Origin: Xinfangfangia pollutisoli
GTDB taxonomy: Bacteria; Pseudomonadota; Alphaproteobacteria; Rhodobacterales; Rhodobacteraceae
Length of the DNA stretch: 45,192 nt
Assembly: GCF_020179405.1 (NCBI RefSeq)
Contig: NZ_JAICBZ010000026.1
Span: forward strand, 1 to 45,192
Direction: 5' to 3'
Position 1 is the stretch's first letter; each line of letters starts with the position of its first letter. This document shows positions 34,126-45,192 of this stretch, piece by piece. Both the position numbers and the translations under genes were made by a program. The notes beneath the pieces were generated by a model. The model saw nothing but the letters and a program-made list of their open reading frames with translations, was not told where the DNA came from and did no database searches.

Positions 34126-34601
34126 GCCGCGCCCCGCTTCGCCGCGGTGGCGGCGATGGCATCGACGATCGCCTCGTATCCGGTGCAGCGGCAGAAATTG
34201 CCCGACAGCGCCTCGCGGATTTCGGCACGGTCCGGCACCGCGCCGCGTTTCAGCAGCGCCTGGGCGGTCATCAGCATGCCGGGCGTGCAATAGCCGCATT
34301 GCAGCGCGTTGCGGGCGTGGAATTCCGCCTGCAGATCGGCGATCTCGCCCGAGGCATCAAGGCCTTCGACCGTGGTCACCGCACAGCCCTGCGCCTGCAC
34401 CGCCAGCGTCAGGCAGCCATGCACGGGCTTGCCGTCCAGCAGCACCAGACAGGCGCCGCAGACGCCCATCTCACAGCCCAGATGGGTGCCGGTCAGCCGC
34501 AAGCTGTCGCGCAGCACATCGGCCAGCGTCTGGCGCGGCTCGACCATCAGCGCGACCGCCTCGCCATTCACCTGCAATTCAAGCGCCTGTTTCACGCCCA
34601 T
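34122..34601 (-). CDS. Molybdenum hydroxylase 2Fe-2S subunit (CoxS-like)
   Basis: The 159-residue protein has a plant-ferredoxin-like N-terminal domain with four cysteines in GCEMGVCGACLVLLDGKPVHGC and a C-terminal helical domain with four more (QCGYCTPGM and NFCRCTGYEAI). These bind the two 2Fe-2S clusters that carry electrons from molybdenum to FAD. The ATG at 34601 is 10 bases inside the FAD subunit gene; GTG 34595, with a GTGA overlap, is an alternative start. All eight ligands are present. Confidence 0.95.
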   Translation of the reverse strand: MGVKQALELQVNGEAVALMVEPRQTLADVLRDSLRLTGTHLGCEMGVCGACLVLLDGKPVHGCLTLAVQAQGCAVTTVEGLDASGEIADLQAEFHARNALQCGYCTPGMLMTAQALLKRGAVPDRAEIREALSGNFCRCTGYEAIVDAIAATAAKRGAA

Positions 34602-35455
34602 TCCCCCTGAACACGCCGCAACAGCCGGCCCAGAAGCACGCCCGCCAGATGCAGCCGGGTCGCCGCCGGCAGCACCGGGTCGTCGCCCGGCTGCAGATCC
34701 TGCGCGACGGCGGCGCAGGCCGCGGCGATTGTGGCCGCGTCCAGCGCCTGCCCGATCAGGGCGGCCTCGGCGGCCACGGCGCGCATCGGCGTCAGCCCGA
34801 CACTGTGAAAGACGATATCGGCCGTGCCGATCACGCCCGCCTTAGGCACCAGCCGCACCGCCGCGCCGACCATGGCGAAATCGCCCTGCCGCCGCGCCAG
34901 TTCGGCGAAGGCCACAAGCTGGCCCGGCGCCGGCGGCGGGATCAGCACCGCGCGCAGGATCTCGCCCGGCTGCAGCGCCGTCGTGTACAGATCCAGGAAG
35001 AAATCCTCGGCCGCGATCTGGCGCGCGCCTTCGGGCCCCTCGACCTCAAGCTCCGCGCGCAGGGCGCGCACCACGGCCGGGAATTCCGACGCCGGATCGG
35101 CCAGCACCAGATTGCCGCCAAAGGTCGCCCGGTTGCGGATCGCCGGATGGGCGACATGGCGGGCGGCCTCGGCCAAGAGGGGCGCATGGGTCGCGACCAG
35201 CGGATCTTCCAGCAGCACCGCATGCGGGGTGGTGGCGCCGATGCGCAGCCCTTCGGGGCCCAGCGACACGCCGGCCAGCGCCGCAATGCGCGAGATGTCG
35301 ATCAGCAGCGCCGGCGCCTGCAGCCGCAGCGACAGCGAGGGCACGATCGAATGCCCGCCGGCCAGATAGACCGCATCGCCCGCCGAACGGGCATAAAGAT
35401 CCAGGGCCTGCGGAAGATCCTCCGCAAGCCGGTATGCGAATGGCGGCGCCTTCAT
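34592..35455 (-). CDS. Molybdenum hydroxylase FAD-binding subunit (CoxM-like)
   Basis: The ATG at 35455 is preceded by GAGGAAGCA and gives 287 residues, normal for this subunit. FAD-binding motifs are YLAGGHSIVPSLSLRL near residues 30-45 and NRATFGGNLVLADPASEFPAV near 107-127; the usual residue after TxGG is N here. A CO_deh_flav_C-type domain follows. It passes electrons to the final acceptor. It is the first gene of the operon CoxM-CoxS-CoxL-CoxG-DctP-DctQ-DctM, divergent from the TetR gene with two tandem candidate operators between them. Confidence 0.93.
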   Translation of the reverse strand: MKAPPFAYRLAEDLPQALDLYARSAGDAVYLAGGHSIVPSLSLRLQAPALLIDISRIAALAGVSLGPEGLRIGATTPHAVLLEDPLVATHAPLLAEAARHVAHPAIRNRATFGGNLVLADPASEFPAVVRALRAELEVEGPEGARQIAAEDFFLDLYTTALQPGEILRAVLIPPPAPGQLVAFAELARRQGDFAMVGAAVRLVPKAGVIGTADIVFHSVGLTPMRAVAAEAALIGQALDAATIAAACAAVAQDLQPGDDPVLPAATRLHLAGVLLGRLLRRVQGEWA

Positions 35456-35498
35456 TGCTTCCTCACAGCCGGTCAGGCCGGGCTCCACTCCCAACTTC

Positions 35499-35567
35499 TG
35501 ACCAGTTGGTTACAAATGACAGGCGCGACGATTCCGCGCAAGCACAAAAATGACCACTTGGTTACAA
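35499..35567. promoter_or_regulatory. Two tandem TetR operator candidates in the divergent intergenic region
   Basis: TGACCAGTTGGTTACAA (35499-35515) and TGACCACTTGGTTACAA (35551-35567) differ at one of 17 bases and are 52 bases apart, about five helical turns. Each contains the dyad ACCA-NN-TGGT. They lie between the hydroxylase operon start (35455) and the TetR start (35613). The position and symmetry suit binding of the adjacent TetR regulator to control both directions. Confidence 0.7.
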
Positions 35568-35612
35568 CTTTGGCATTGGCTAATCTGCCCGAAGTTGAGG
35601 AGGCATTCGCCC

Positions 35613-38030
<2,418 letters not shown>

Positions 38031-38043
38031 CAGGGGGCAGGGC

Positions 38044-39018
38044 ATGCGCGATCATGGCGGCAATATCGACCAGGCGATCCGCGCCTATGGCGGCGGCGAC
38101 TGGATCGACCTGTCGACCGGCATCAACCGCCGGCCCTATCCGACGCCCGCGCTCAGCGCCGACGACCTGCGCCGCCTGCCGCCCCGCAGCGCCCAAGACG
38201 CGCTGCTCGATGCCGCCCGCGGCGCCTGGCAGGTTGCGCCCGGCTGGGCGGGTCTGGCGCTGGCCGGCGCACAGGCCGCGATCCAGCTGGTGCCGCGCTT
38301 GCTGCCGCGCGGCCGCGCGCGGGTGCTGGGCCCGACCTATAACGAACATGCGGCCACCCTGCGGGCCGAGGGCTGGGAGGTGGCAGACTGCCCGAAAGCC
38401 TCAGATCTGGATGGCGCCTATCTGGCGGTGGTGGTCAATCCGAACAATCCCGATGGCCGGGTGCTGACCCAGGCCGCGCTGACCGCGCTGGCCGGCCGCG
38501 TGGGGCTTCTGGTGGTCGATGAAAGCTTCGCCGATCCGCTGCCGGGCCTGTCGCTTCTGCCGCAGGCGCCCGGCGGCAATGTGCTGGTCCTGCGGTCTTT
38601 CGGCAAGTTCTACGGGCTGGCCGGGCTTCGGCTGGGCTTTGCCTTCGGCCCGGCGCCGCTGATCGACCGGATGGCGGCGATGTCGGGGCCCTGGCCGGTC
38701 TCGGGCCCCGCGCTGGCGGCCGGGCGGGCCGCGCTTTCCGATATCGGTTGGGCAAGGGCGATGGGCGACCAACTGGCGCAGGATGCCGCGCGGGCCGATG
38801 CGCTGGCCCAGGCCGCCGGCTGGGCGCTGGTCGGCGGCACGCCCCTGTTCCGCCTGTATGACACGCCCGATGCCGCCGCCGCGCAGGACCGTCTGGCCCG
38901 GCACCGGATCTGGAGCCGCAGCTTCCCCTATTCCGCCCGCTGGCTGCGCCTGGGCCTGCCCGGGCCCGAGCCGGAATGGCAGCGCCTGACAGACGCGCTG
39001 AGCAATTCCGGCACCTAG
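38044..39018 (+). CDS. cobC: CobC, L-threonine-O-3-phosphate decarboxylase (CobD of enteric bacteria)
   Basis: ATG 38044, after GGGGGCAGGGC, gives 324 residues. It is a fold-I PLP aminotransferase-like enzyme: [13 protein letters not shown] at the N terminus, [25 protein letters not shown] and the PLP lysine K188 in [17 protein letters not shown]. It makes (R)-1-amino-2-propanol phosphate for the nucleotide loop of B12. It follows the threonine kinase gene by 13 bases and ends with a 4-base convergent overlap with cobQ. Confidence 0.93.
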   Translation: MRDHGGNIDQAIRAYGGGDWIDLSTGINRRPYPTPALSADDLRRLPPRSAQDALLDAARGAWQVAPGWAGLALAGAQAAIQLVPRLLPRGRARVLGPTYNEHAATLRAEGWEVADCPKASDLDGAYLAVVVNPNNPDGRVLTQAALTALAGRVGLLVVDESFADPLPGLSLLPQAPGGNVLVLRSFGKFYGLAGLRLGFAFGPAPLIDRMAAMSGPWPVSGPALAAGRAALSDIGWARAMGDQLAQDAARADALAQAAGWALVGGTPLFRLYDTPDAAAAQDRLARHRIWSRSFPYSARWLRLGLPGPEPEWQRLTDALSNSGT

Positions 39019-40460
39019 CGCGCCAGCGCCAAAAGCCCCGCCACGTCCAGATGCGCCTCAAGATGATCGGCCAGTGCGTCCAGCGTGGCCTCGACCGTCG
39101 CGGCATGGCTGCGCGCCGATGCGGCAATCCCCAGCCCGGCCAGATAGGCCGCCCGGAACGCGTCCGAGGCGAAAAGCCCGTGCAGATAGCTGCCGGCGAT
39201 CCGCCCATCGGTGCTGAGCGCGCCCTCGGCCCGACCCTCGACATGGGCGAAGGGGCGGGCGCAATCGGGGCCCGAACTGCGGCCGATATGGATCTCGTAG
39301 CCCGAAACCTCCAGCCCGCTGGCGGCATGGGTGGCGCTGACCCGGGCAAGCCGCTTGTCGGGCGTCATGACGGTTTCCACCTCCAGAAGCCCAAGCCCCG
39401 GGGTTTCGCCGGCCGGCCCCTCGATCCCCTCGGGGTCGCGCACCACATGGCCCAGCATCTGATAGCCGCCGCAGATCCCCAGCACATGGCCGCCGCGCCG
39501 GACATGAGCGGCCAGGTCGATCTGCCAGCCCTGGGCACGCAGAAACGCCAGATCGCCCCGGGTGGATTTCGAGCCGGGGATGATCACCAGCCGCGCATCG
39601 CCCGGAATGGCTTCGCCCGGGCGGACCATCACCAGATTGACCCCCGGCTCGGCCTTCAGCGGGTCGAGATCGTCGAAATTCGCGATGCGCGACAGCATCA
39701 GGCAGGCCACGGTCACACCGCCCGGCCGCGCCGCGCCGGCAATGTCCAGCGCGTCTTCGGCCGGCAGCAGATGCGCCTGCGGGAACCAGGGCAACACACC
39801 ATAGCCGCGCCAGCCGGTGCGCGCCTCGATGAAACGGTATCCGTCATCGAACAGCCGCGGATCGCCGCGGAACTTGTTGATCAGAAAGCCCGCGACCTGG
39901 GCGGCATCCTGCGGGTCGATCACCGCCTGCGTGCCCACGATCTGCGCGATCACCCCGCCCCGGTCGATATCGCCGGCCAGCACCACCGGCACATCCGCCG
40001 CCCGGGCAAAGCCCATATTGGCAATGTCGCCCGCGCGCAGGTTCACCTCGGCCGGGCTTCCCGCGCCTTCGACGATCACCAGATCCTGTGCCGCCGCAAG
40101 CCTGTGGAAGCTGTCCAGCACATGGGTCATCAGGCGCGGCTTCAGCGCCGGATAATCGGCGGCCCGCGTCGTCGTCAGCCGCCGCCCCTGCACCACGACC
40201 TGCGCACCGGTTTCGGATTCGGGCTTCAGCAGCACCGGGTTCATGTCGGTCACCGGGTCGAGCCCGCAGGCCAAGGCCTGCAGCGCCTGGGCACGGCCGA
40301 TCTCGCCGCCATCCACCGTCACCGCAGCATTGTTCGACATGTTCTGCGGCTTGAACGGCGCCACGCCCAGGCCCCGCCGCCGCGCCGCCCGGCACAGGCC
40401 CGCCACCAGCATCGACTTGCCGACATTCGAGCCGCAGCCCTGGATCATCAGCGCGGGCAT
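39015..40460 (-). CDS. cobQ: CobQ, cobyric acid synthase
   Basis: The ATG at 40460 gives 481 residues. The N-terminal amidotransferase-linked ATPase domain has [20 protein letters not shown] and [15 protein letters not shown]; the C-terminal glutaminase domain has the nucleophile cysteine in [12 protein letters not shown] and a catalytic His in SYLHGLF. It amidates four side chains of adenosylcobyrinic acid a,c-diamide. Longer frames upstream are not supported. It converges with cobC and lies 199 bases downstream of cobO, reading the same way. Confidence 0.96.
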   Translation of the reverse strand: MPALMIQGCGSNVGKSMLVAGLCRAARRRGLGVAPFKPQNMSNNAAVTVDGGEIGRAQALQALACGLDPVTDMNPVLLKPESETGAQVVVQGRRLTTTRAADYPALKPRLMTHVLDSFHRLAAAQDLVIVEGAGSPAEVNLRAGDIANMGFARAADVPVVLAGDIDRGGVIAQIVGTQAVIDPQDAAQVAGFLINKFRGDPRLFDDGYRFIEARTGWRGYGVLPWFPQAHLLPAEDALDIAGAARPGGVTVACLMLSRIANFDDLDPLKAEPGVNLVMVRPGEAIPGDARLVIIPGSKSTRGDLAFLRAQGWQIDLAAHVRRGGHVLGICGGYQMLGHVVRDPEGIEGPAGETPGLGLLEVETVMTPDKRLARVSATHAASGLEVSGYEIHIGRSSGPDCARPFAHVEGRAEGALSTDGRIAGSYLHGLFASDAFRAAYLAGLGIAASARSHAATVEATLDALADHLEAHLDVAGLLALAR

Positions 40461-40508
40461 CGCATCCCCCTGACCGGGTGCGAGCGGAGAGTGCGGAAGC
40501 CTCCGGCG

Positions 40509-40530
40509 GGGATATTTTTGCAGAGAGGAA
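40509..40530 (+). repeat. 22-base dispersed repeat, copy 2
   Basis: This segment begins GGGATATTTTTGCAGAGAGG and matches the minus strand at 21091-21112 in 21 of 22 bases. It lies in the 199-base gap between cobO and cobQ and is preceded by CCTCCGGC. Apart from this repeat I see nothing else notable in the gap. Confidence 0.55.
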
Positions 40531-40659
40531 AGCCGAACCTGTCTTTGTGGGCTTCTATGGTGCTGGAATATCCCGGGCAGAGCCTGCGAAGGCGCCATCG
40601 GTTCCCGCCCGCCGGCGATGGGGCGCGCGCCGCGGGGGCGGGGGCCGGGCGCTGCGGCA

Positions 40660-41310
40660 TCAGAATTCCACCCCCGGCTGGCCCTTGATCCCTGCGCGGA
40701 ACGGATGTTTCACCAGCGTCATCTCGGTCACCAGATCGGCGGCCTCGATCAGCGCCTCTTTGGCGTTGCGGCCGGTCAGGCAGACATGGGTCAGCGGTGG
40801 CTTTTCATCGCGCAGGAAGGCCAGAACCTCGTCGAGATCAAGGTAATCGTAGCGCAGCGCGATGTTGATCTCGTCCAGCAGGACGAAGCGGATCTCGGGA
40901 TCGCGGATCAGGTCCTTCGCCTTTTCCCAGCCCTTGCGGGCGGCGGCAATGTCGCGGGCCTTGTCCTGGGTTTCCCAGGTAAAGCCCTCGCCCATGGCGT
41001 GGAACTGGCAGAGATCGGCGAAATTCGCCTCGATCAACCGGCGCTCGCCCGTGTCCCAGGCGCCTTTGATGAACTGCACCACGGCGCAGGGCATGCCATG
41101 GGCGATGCAGCGCAGGATCATGCCGAAGCCCGACGAGGACTTGCCCTTTCCCGTGCCGGTATGGACGATGACCAACCCCTTCTCGCCGGATTTCCCGGCC
41201 ATGATCTTGTCGCGCGCGGCCTTCTTCTTGGCCATCTTGGCGGCATGGCGGGCCAGGTCATCGGTCTCGGTGGCGGCGGCGGCGGCGGGAATGTCGGTGG
41301 CGTCGGCCAT
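40660..41310 (-). CDS. cobO: CobO, cob(I)yrinic acid a,c-diamide adenosyltransferase
   Basis: ATG 41310 ([15 protein letters not shown]), after GAAGGA, gives 216 residues. The P-loop is [15 protein letters not shown], followed by [35 protein letters not shown] and [23 protein letters not shown], all typical of the CobO/BtuR family. It transfers adenosyl from ATP to cobalt. The C-terminal [15 protein letters not shown] is the usual end. It diverges from the riboswitch-controlled DUF1636-cobW-cobN operon. Confidence 0.96.
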   Translation of the reverse strand: MADATDIPAAAAATETDDLARHAAKMAKKKAARDKIMAGKSGEKGLVIVHTGTGKGKSSSGFGMILRCIAHGMPCAVVQFIKGAWDTGERRLIEANFADLCQFHAMGEGFTWETQDKARDIAAARKGWEKAKDLIRDPEIRFVLLDEINIALRYDYLDLDEVLAFLRDEKPPLTHVCLTGRNAKEALIEAADLVTEMTLVKHPFRAGIKGQPGVEF

Positions 41311-41366
41311 AGCGGCGGTCCTTCTTCTTGACACCTCCACGCGTTGTGGCATGGAAGGGGCGAGTA

Positions 41367-41589
41367 GCGCTGGTGCCTGTCGTAAGGCAGGCCAAAAGGG
41401 AATGCGACAGGATTTGCGACCGTCCGGGGGTTTCCGGCGTCGCCGGCCCGAAGCGCAGCCGCCCCCGCGACCGTGACCGGAAAGGTCTGTCCAATGCCAC
41501 TGGCCGCAAGGCCGGGAAGGCGGGCAGAGCGCCGGGGAAGGGCCGATGCCCCGCCCCGATATCCGCAAGCCGGGAGACCTGCCAGCGCC
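41367..41589 (+). ncRNA. Cobalamin riboswitch upstream of DUF1636-cobW-cobN
   Basis: Closing stem GCGCTGG/CCAGCGC (41367-41373 with 41582-41588) encloses GGTGCC, AAAAGGGAATGCGACA, GCCGCCCCCGCGACCGTGA, GCCACTGG, GGCCGGGAAGGCGG, then a long variable arm and CAAGCCGGGAGACCTGCC. These are the conserved B12-riboswitch elements. About 110 bases of leader follow to the first start codon and may hold the expression platform. The 390-base cobO to DUF1636 gap is thus mostly accounted for. Confidence 0.92.
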
Positions 41590-41700
41590 CGGACTGAAAC
41601 GCGCGGACGGGGTGAGCCGCGACCTTTCGGACAGGGATCCTTCCCTCCGGATGGCCGATTGCGCCCTGTTGCCGCGCCCTGCGCTGCGAAGGAGGGGCCG

Positions 41701-42069
41701 ATGGGCGCCGTGCTACATGTCTGCATGACCTGCCGGGCCGGCCAGCCCGTGCCCGAGGGCGAGACCTGCCCCGGCGCGCGCCTGCATGCGGCGCTGCTGG
41801 CAGAAGGCGCCCCCGATGGGGTGGAAATCCGCCCGGTCGACTGCCTGTCGGCCTGCGATCACGGCTGCAATGTCGCGCTGACCAAACCCGGCGGCTGGTC
41901 CTATGTCTATGGCCGGCTGACGGCCGAGGACGTGCCCGAAATCCTGCGCGGGGCGGGGCTTTATGCCGGCGCCGATCAGGGAATCGTGCCCTGGCGCGAC
42001 CGCCCGGTGATCTTCCGCAAGCAAAGCATCGCCCGCATCCCCCCGTTCGTCACCGCCGAGGAGGCCTGA
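41701..42069 (+). CDS. DUF1636 cysteine-rich metal-binding protein
   Basis: ATG 41701 follows GAAGGAGG. The 122-residue protein has a thioredoxin-like ferredoxin pattern of cysteines: HVCMTCRAG, TCPGARL, and DCLSACDHGCNVAL. DUF1636 proteins recur before cobW and cobN in alphaproteobacterial B12 operons, but no activity is established. They may deliver cobalt or bind an iron-sulfur cluster. It lies immediately before cobW (stop TGA, then ATG, with no gap) under riboswitch control. Confidence 0.92.
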   Translation: MGAVLHVCMTCRAGQPVPEGETCPGARLHAALLAEGAPDGVEIRPVDCLSACDHGCNVALTKPGGWSYVYGRLTAEDVPEILRGAGLYAGADQGIVPWRDRPVIFRKQSIARIPPFVTAEEA

Positions 42070-43104
42070 ATGACCGACCTGACCAAGATCCCCGTCACCG
42101 TGATCACCGGCTTTCTGGGTGCGGGCAAGACCACGCTGATCCGCCATCTGATGCAGAATCCGCAGGGCAAGCGGCTGGCGATTCTGGTCAATGAATTCGG
42201 CACTGTGGGGGTGGATGGCGAGATCCTGAAATCCTGCGCCGACGCGAATTGTCCGGTCGAAAACATCGTCGAGCTGGCCAATGGCTGCATCTGCTGCACC
42301 GTGGCCGACGATTTCATCCCGACGATCGAGGCCCTGATGGCGCTGCCCGAGCGGCCCGACCATATCCTGATCGAGACTTCGGGCCTTGCCCTGCCCAAGC
42401 CCTTGCTCAAGGCCTTCGACTGGCCGGCGATCCGCTCGAAGATCACCGTCGATGGGGTGGTGGCGCTGGCCGATGCCGAGGCGGTGGCGGCCGGGCGCTT
42501 TGCCCCCGATGTGGCGGCGGTCGATGCGCAGCGGGCGGCGGATGCGTCGCTGGACCATGAAACCCCGCTGTCGGAAGTGTTCGAGGATCAGATCGCCTGC
42601 GCCGATATCGTGCTTTTGTCCAAGGCCGATCTGGCCGGCGAGGCCGGTCTTGCGGCCGCCCGCGCGGTGATCGAGGCCGAGGCGCCGCGCAAGCTGCCGG
42701 TGCTGCCGATGACCGATGGCGTGATCGACCCGCGGGTGATCCTGGGGCTGAACGCGGCGGCCGAGGATGATCTGGCGGCGCGGCCCAGCCATCATGACGG
42801 CGCCGACGACCATGAGCATGACGATTTCGATTCGGTGGTGATCGAGCTTGCGGAAGTCGATGACATCGAGGCGCTGGTGGCCAAGGTTCAGCGCCTGGCG
42901 CGCGAGCAGCATATCCTGCGGGTCAAGGGCTATGTCGCGGTCACGGGGCGGCCGATGCGGCTGTTGCTGCAGGCGGTGGGCGAGCGGGTCCGGCATCAGT
43001 TCGACCGGCCCTGGGGGGCCACGCCGCGCCAGACCCGGCTTGTCGTGATCGCCGAACATCACGACATCGACGAGGCCGCCATCCGCGCCGTGCTGGGGGC
43101 CTGA
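42070..43104 (+). CDS. cobW: CobW, P-loop GTPase cobalt chaperone
   Basis: The 344-residue protein has Walker A GFLGAGKTT near residues 14-22, the metal site GCICCTV around 72-78, switch/Walker B LIETSGLALPKP and G4 LSKADL. A His/Asp-rich linker (HHDGADDHEHDD near 240) precedes the C-terminal CobW_C domain (REQHILRVKGYVAV). CobW is thought to load cobalt for the aerobic cobaltochelatase CobNST. It is directly followed by cobN, 7 bases away. Confidence 0.96.
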   Translation: MTDLTKIPVTVITGFLGAGKTTLIRHLMQNPQGKRLAILVNEFGTVGVDGEILKSCADANCPVENIVELANGCICCTVADDFIPTIEALMALPERPDHILIETSGLALPKPLLKAFDWPAIRSKITVDGVVALADAEAVAAGRFAPDVAAVDAQRAADASLDHETPLSEVFEDQIACADIVLLSKADLAGEAGLAAARAVIEAEAPRKLPVLPMTDGVIDPRVILGLNAAAEDDLAARPSHHDGADDHEHDDFDSVVIELAEVDDIEALVAKVQRLAREQHILRVKGYVAVTGRPMRLLLQAVGERVRHQFDRPWGATPRQTRLVVIAEHHDIDEAAIRAVLGA

Positions 43105-43111
43105 CGCCACG

Positions 43112-45192
43112 ATGCATGTCGTCTTCCGCGAAAGCCATGGTCTGGACGAGGCGGAAACGCCCTTCGACCCCGGGCAGGACCCGGGCGACCTGGTGGTGCT
43201 GTCCTTTTCCGACAGCGACCTTGGGGCTTTCGCGGCGGGCTGGCATCGGGCGGCGGGCAAGCTGCCCTCGACCCGGCTGCAGAACATCGTCGCGCTTAAG
43301 CACCCCGTCTCGGTCGACACCTATGTCGAGCGCACCTTGTCGGGCGCCAGGGCGATCCTGATCCGGCTGATTGGCGGCGAGGCCTATTGGCCCTATGGCC
43401 TGGCCTCGATCCGCGATCTGGCGCAGCGGCGGGGCATCGCGCTGGCGGTGCTGCCGGCGGACGGGCGGCCCGATCCGGCGCTGGATGCGGCCTCGACCCT
43501 GCCGGTGTCGACGCTGCGGCGGCTGGCGGAATTGTGCGATGCCGGGGGCGCGGTGGCGGCCGAGGCGGCGCTGGCGCAGCTGGCCCTGGCGGCGGGGCTT
43601 TATGCCGGGCCGGTGCCGGGCAACAAGCGCGTGCCCGATTTCGGCTTTTACGACCCGGCGCAGGGGGTGATCGCCGCCCCGCCCGAAGGCGCGCCGGTGC
43701 TGGTCAGCTTTTACCGCAGCTATCTGACTTCGGCCGATACCGACCCGGTGGATGCGCTGATCCATGCGTTGCGCGCCCGGGGCCTGCCGGCCTGCGGCGT
43801 CTTCGCGCCCTCGCTGAAGGCGCCGGGCTTTCCGGACTGGCTGGCGGCGCAGATGCAGGCGCGCCCGCCCGCTGCGGTGATCAACGCCACCGCCTTCTCG
43901 GCCCGGGGCGATGACGGGACAACGCCGTTCGACGCCTTCGACGCGCCAGTGTTTCAGGTGGCCCTGTCCACCGCGCGGCGCCGCGACTGGGCGGGTTCGG
44001 ATCGCGGCCTGTCGCCCGCCGATCTGGCGATGCATGTGGTCCTGCCCGAGGTGGACGGGCGGCTGTTCGCCGGGGTGATCTCGTTCAAGTCGCCCGGCCG
44101 GCGTGACCCGGATCTGCACTATGCCCGCTTCGCCCATCGCGCCGATCCGGCGCTTGTGGCGGCAGCGGTCGACCGCGTCTGCGCCCATCTGCAGCTTGCC
44201 GCCACCCCCGCGCCCGCCCGCCGCTTCGCGCTGGTCCTGTCCACCTATCCCGGCCGCGCCCATCAGATGGCCCATGCGGTGGGGCTGGATGCGCTGGCCT
44301 CGTCCGAAGCCGTGCTGACCGATCTGGCGGCCGCGGGCTATGACCTGCCGCCGCCCCCGCCTTTGGCCAAGCGGCTGACCAGCGCCTCGCTGTCCTGGCC
44401 CCTTTCCGCCTATCTTTCTGCGCAGCAATCGCTGCCCGAACCCCTGCGCCAGGACCTTGCCGCCGCCTGGGGCGCGCCCGAGGCCGATCCGGCCTTCCGC
44501 GATGGCGCCTTCCACTTCACCGCCCTGCAGCACGGGGCGGCGCTGATCGCGCTGCAGCCTGAACGCGGCGAGACCGCCGCCCGCGACGCCGAATATCACG
44601 ACCTCTCGCGTACCCCCCGGCATGGCTACGTGGCCTTCTACCTGTGGCTGCGGGCGCAGGGTCTGGATGCGCTGATCCATATGGGCGCGCATGGCACGCT
44701 GGAATGGCTGCCGGGAAAATCCGTCGCCCTGTCAAAGACGTGCTGGCCCCAGGCGCTGACCGGCCCCCTGCCCGTCCTTTACCCGTTCATCGTCAACGAT
44801 CCGGGCGAAGCCGCGCAGGCCAAGCGGCGGATCGGCGCGGTCACGATGGGCCACCTGCCGCCGCCGCTGACCTCGGCCAGCCTGCCGCCGGGTCTGGCCC
44901 GGCTGGAACGGTTGCTGGATGAATATTCCACCGCCGACGGGCTGGACCCGGCCCGCCGCGACCGGCTGATGCAGGATATCCGCGACGAGGCCCGCGCCAG
45001 CGGGGTGGAAGACGATCTGGGCCTGCCCCCCGGCGCCGGCATGGCCGAGGCGATCACCCGGCTGGACCGTTTCGTCTGCGACATCAAGGAAAGCCAATAT
45101 GGCGACGGGCTGCATGTGCTGGGCCGCGGCGCCTGCGGGGCGCAGGAACGCGCGGGGCTTCTGGCCGCCCAGGCCCAGCCGAAGCATGCGGT
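43112..45192 (+). CDS. cobN: CobN, aerobic cobaltochelatase large subunit (5' part)
   Basis: The frame opens at ATG 43112 and stays open to the window end, so only about 693 of some 1,100-1,250 residues are visible. CobN/magnesium-chelatase H features include KHPVSVDTYVERTLSGARAI near the start, VSFYRSYLTSADTDPVDALI, AVINATAFSARGDD, RFALVLSTYPGRAHQM and IHMGAHGTLEWLPGKSVALS. It inserts cobalt into hydrogenobyrinic acid a,c-diamide, using CobS and CobT as ATP-driven partners (not in this window). It confirms an oxygen-dependent B12 route. Confidence 0.96.
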   Translation, partial: MHVVFRESHGLDEAETPFDPGQDPGDLVVLSFSDSDLGAFAAGWHRAAGKLPSTRLQNIVALKHPVSVDTYVERTLSGARAILIRLIGGEAYWPYGLASIRDLAQRRGIALAVLPADGRPDPALDAASTLPVSTLRRLAELCDAGGAVAAEAALAQLALAAGLYAGPVPGNKRVPDFGFYDPAQGVIAAPPEGAPVLVSFYRSYLTSADTDPVDALIHALRARGLPACGVFAPSLKAPGFPDWLAAQMQARPPAAVINATAFSARGDDGTTPFDAFDAPVFQVALSTARRRDWAGSDRGLSPADLAMHVVLPEVDGRLFAGVISFKSPGRRDPDLHYARFAHRADPALVAAAVDRVCAHLQLAATPAPARRFALVLSTYPGRAHQMAHAVGLDALASSEAVLTDLAAAGYDLPPPPPLAKRLTSASLSWPLSAYLSAQQSLPEPLRQDLAAAWGAPEADPAFRDGAFHFTALQHGAALIALQPERGETAARDAEYHDLSRTPRHGYVAFYLWLRAQGLDALIHMGAHGTLEWLPGKSVALSKTCWPQALTGPLPVLYPFIVNDPGEAAQAKRRIGAVTMGHLPPPLTSASLPPGLARLERLLDEYSTADGLDPARRDRLMQDIRDEARASGVEDDLGLPPGAGMAEAITRLDRFVCDIKESQYGDGLHVLGRGACGAQERAGLLAAQAQPKHA

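Noticed and set aside
31729-35455. Aerobic CO dehydrogenase
   Set aside because: The large subunit lacks the AYRCSFR loop that carries the copper-binding cysteine, so only the wider family is supported.
41713-45187. Long minus-strand frames of 535 and 583 codons
   Set aside because: They are antisense to DUF1636, cobW and cobN, whose protein motifs are unmistakable.

Overview
This 45.2 kb window looks like a chromosomal segment of an alphaproteobacterium of the Rhodobacteraceae. The DNA is uniformly GC-rich, and stop/start overlaps (ATGA, TGATG) are frequent. The order xoxJ-xoxG-xoxF-cycI-fghA-adhI resembles, from memory, the formaldehyde/methanol region of Rhodobacter (Cereibacter) sphaeroides. 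The genus cannot be fixed from sequence alone. I saw no tRNA, rRNA, insertion sequence or CRISPR array.

Region 1 (1-8058, leftward) is a tightly overlapping nine-gene run: a LuxR-type response regulator (FlhR-like), a FIST sensor protein, a soluble hybrid kinase (FlhS-like), an OmpR-type kinase/regulator pair, two small exported proteins of unknown function, a MoxR ATPase and a DUF58 protein cut by the window edge. Region 2 (8206-13217, leftward) is a seven-gene PQQ-associated ABC transporter operon. Its order (binding protein, beta-propeller, two small exported proteins, ATPase, ABC-2 permease, exported protein) matches what I recall of the methylobacterial lanthanide-uptake genes lutABCDEFG. 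A divergent pair (13391-14844) encodes an MxaD-like protein and a second propeller, followed by a RES/Xre toxin-antitoxin module (14848-15944).

Region 3 (16049-22282, leftward) is the C1 oxidation core: XoxJ, XoxG cytochrome, XoxF lanthanide methanol dehydrogenase, isocytochrome c2, S-formylglutathione hydrolase and glutathione-dependent formaldehyde dehydrogenase. Together these carry methanol to formaldehyde and on to formate, with electrons passing to c-type cytochromes. No mxaF or mxaI lies in the window. A taurine/NMT1-type ABC transporter follows (22523-25174).

Region 4 (25282-28132) holds an AcuI/YhdH-type reductase, a GntR regulator with matching candidate operators upstream of both genes, and an orphan amino-acid-type binding protein. 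Region 5 (28238-36260) is a molybdenum hydroxylase operon (FAD, 2Fe-2S and Mo subunits plus CoxG-like protein) joined to a TRAP transporter, with a divergent TetR regulator and two tandem candidate operators.

Region 6 (36326-45192) is cobalamin biosynthesis: riboswitch-bluB-PduX/BluE-like kinase-cobC rightward, cobQ and cobO leftward, then riboswitch-DUF1636-cobW-cobN (incomplete) rightward.

The strongest integrative hypothesis is that regions 1-3 form one lanthanide-dependent methylotrophy regulon. Related TTCTTAT/ATAAGA elements occur upstream of flhR, upstream of the lut-like operon and, in tandem, upstream of xoxF.
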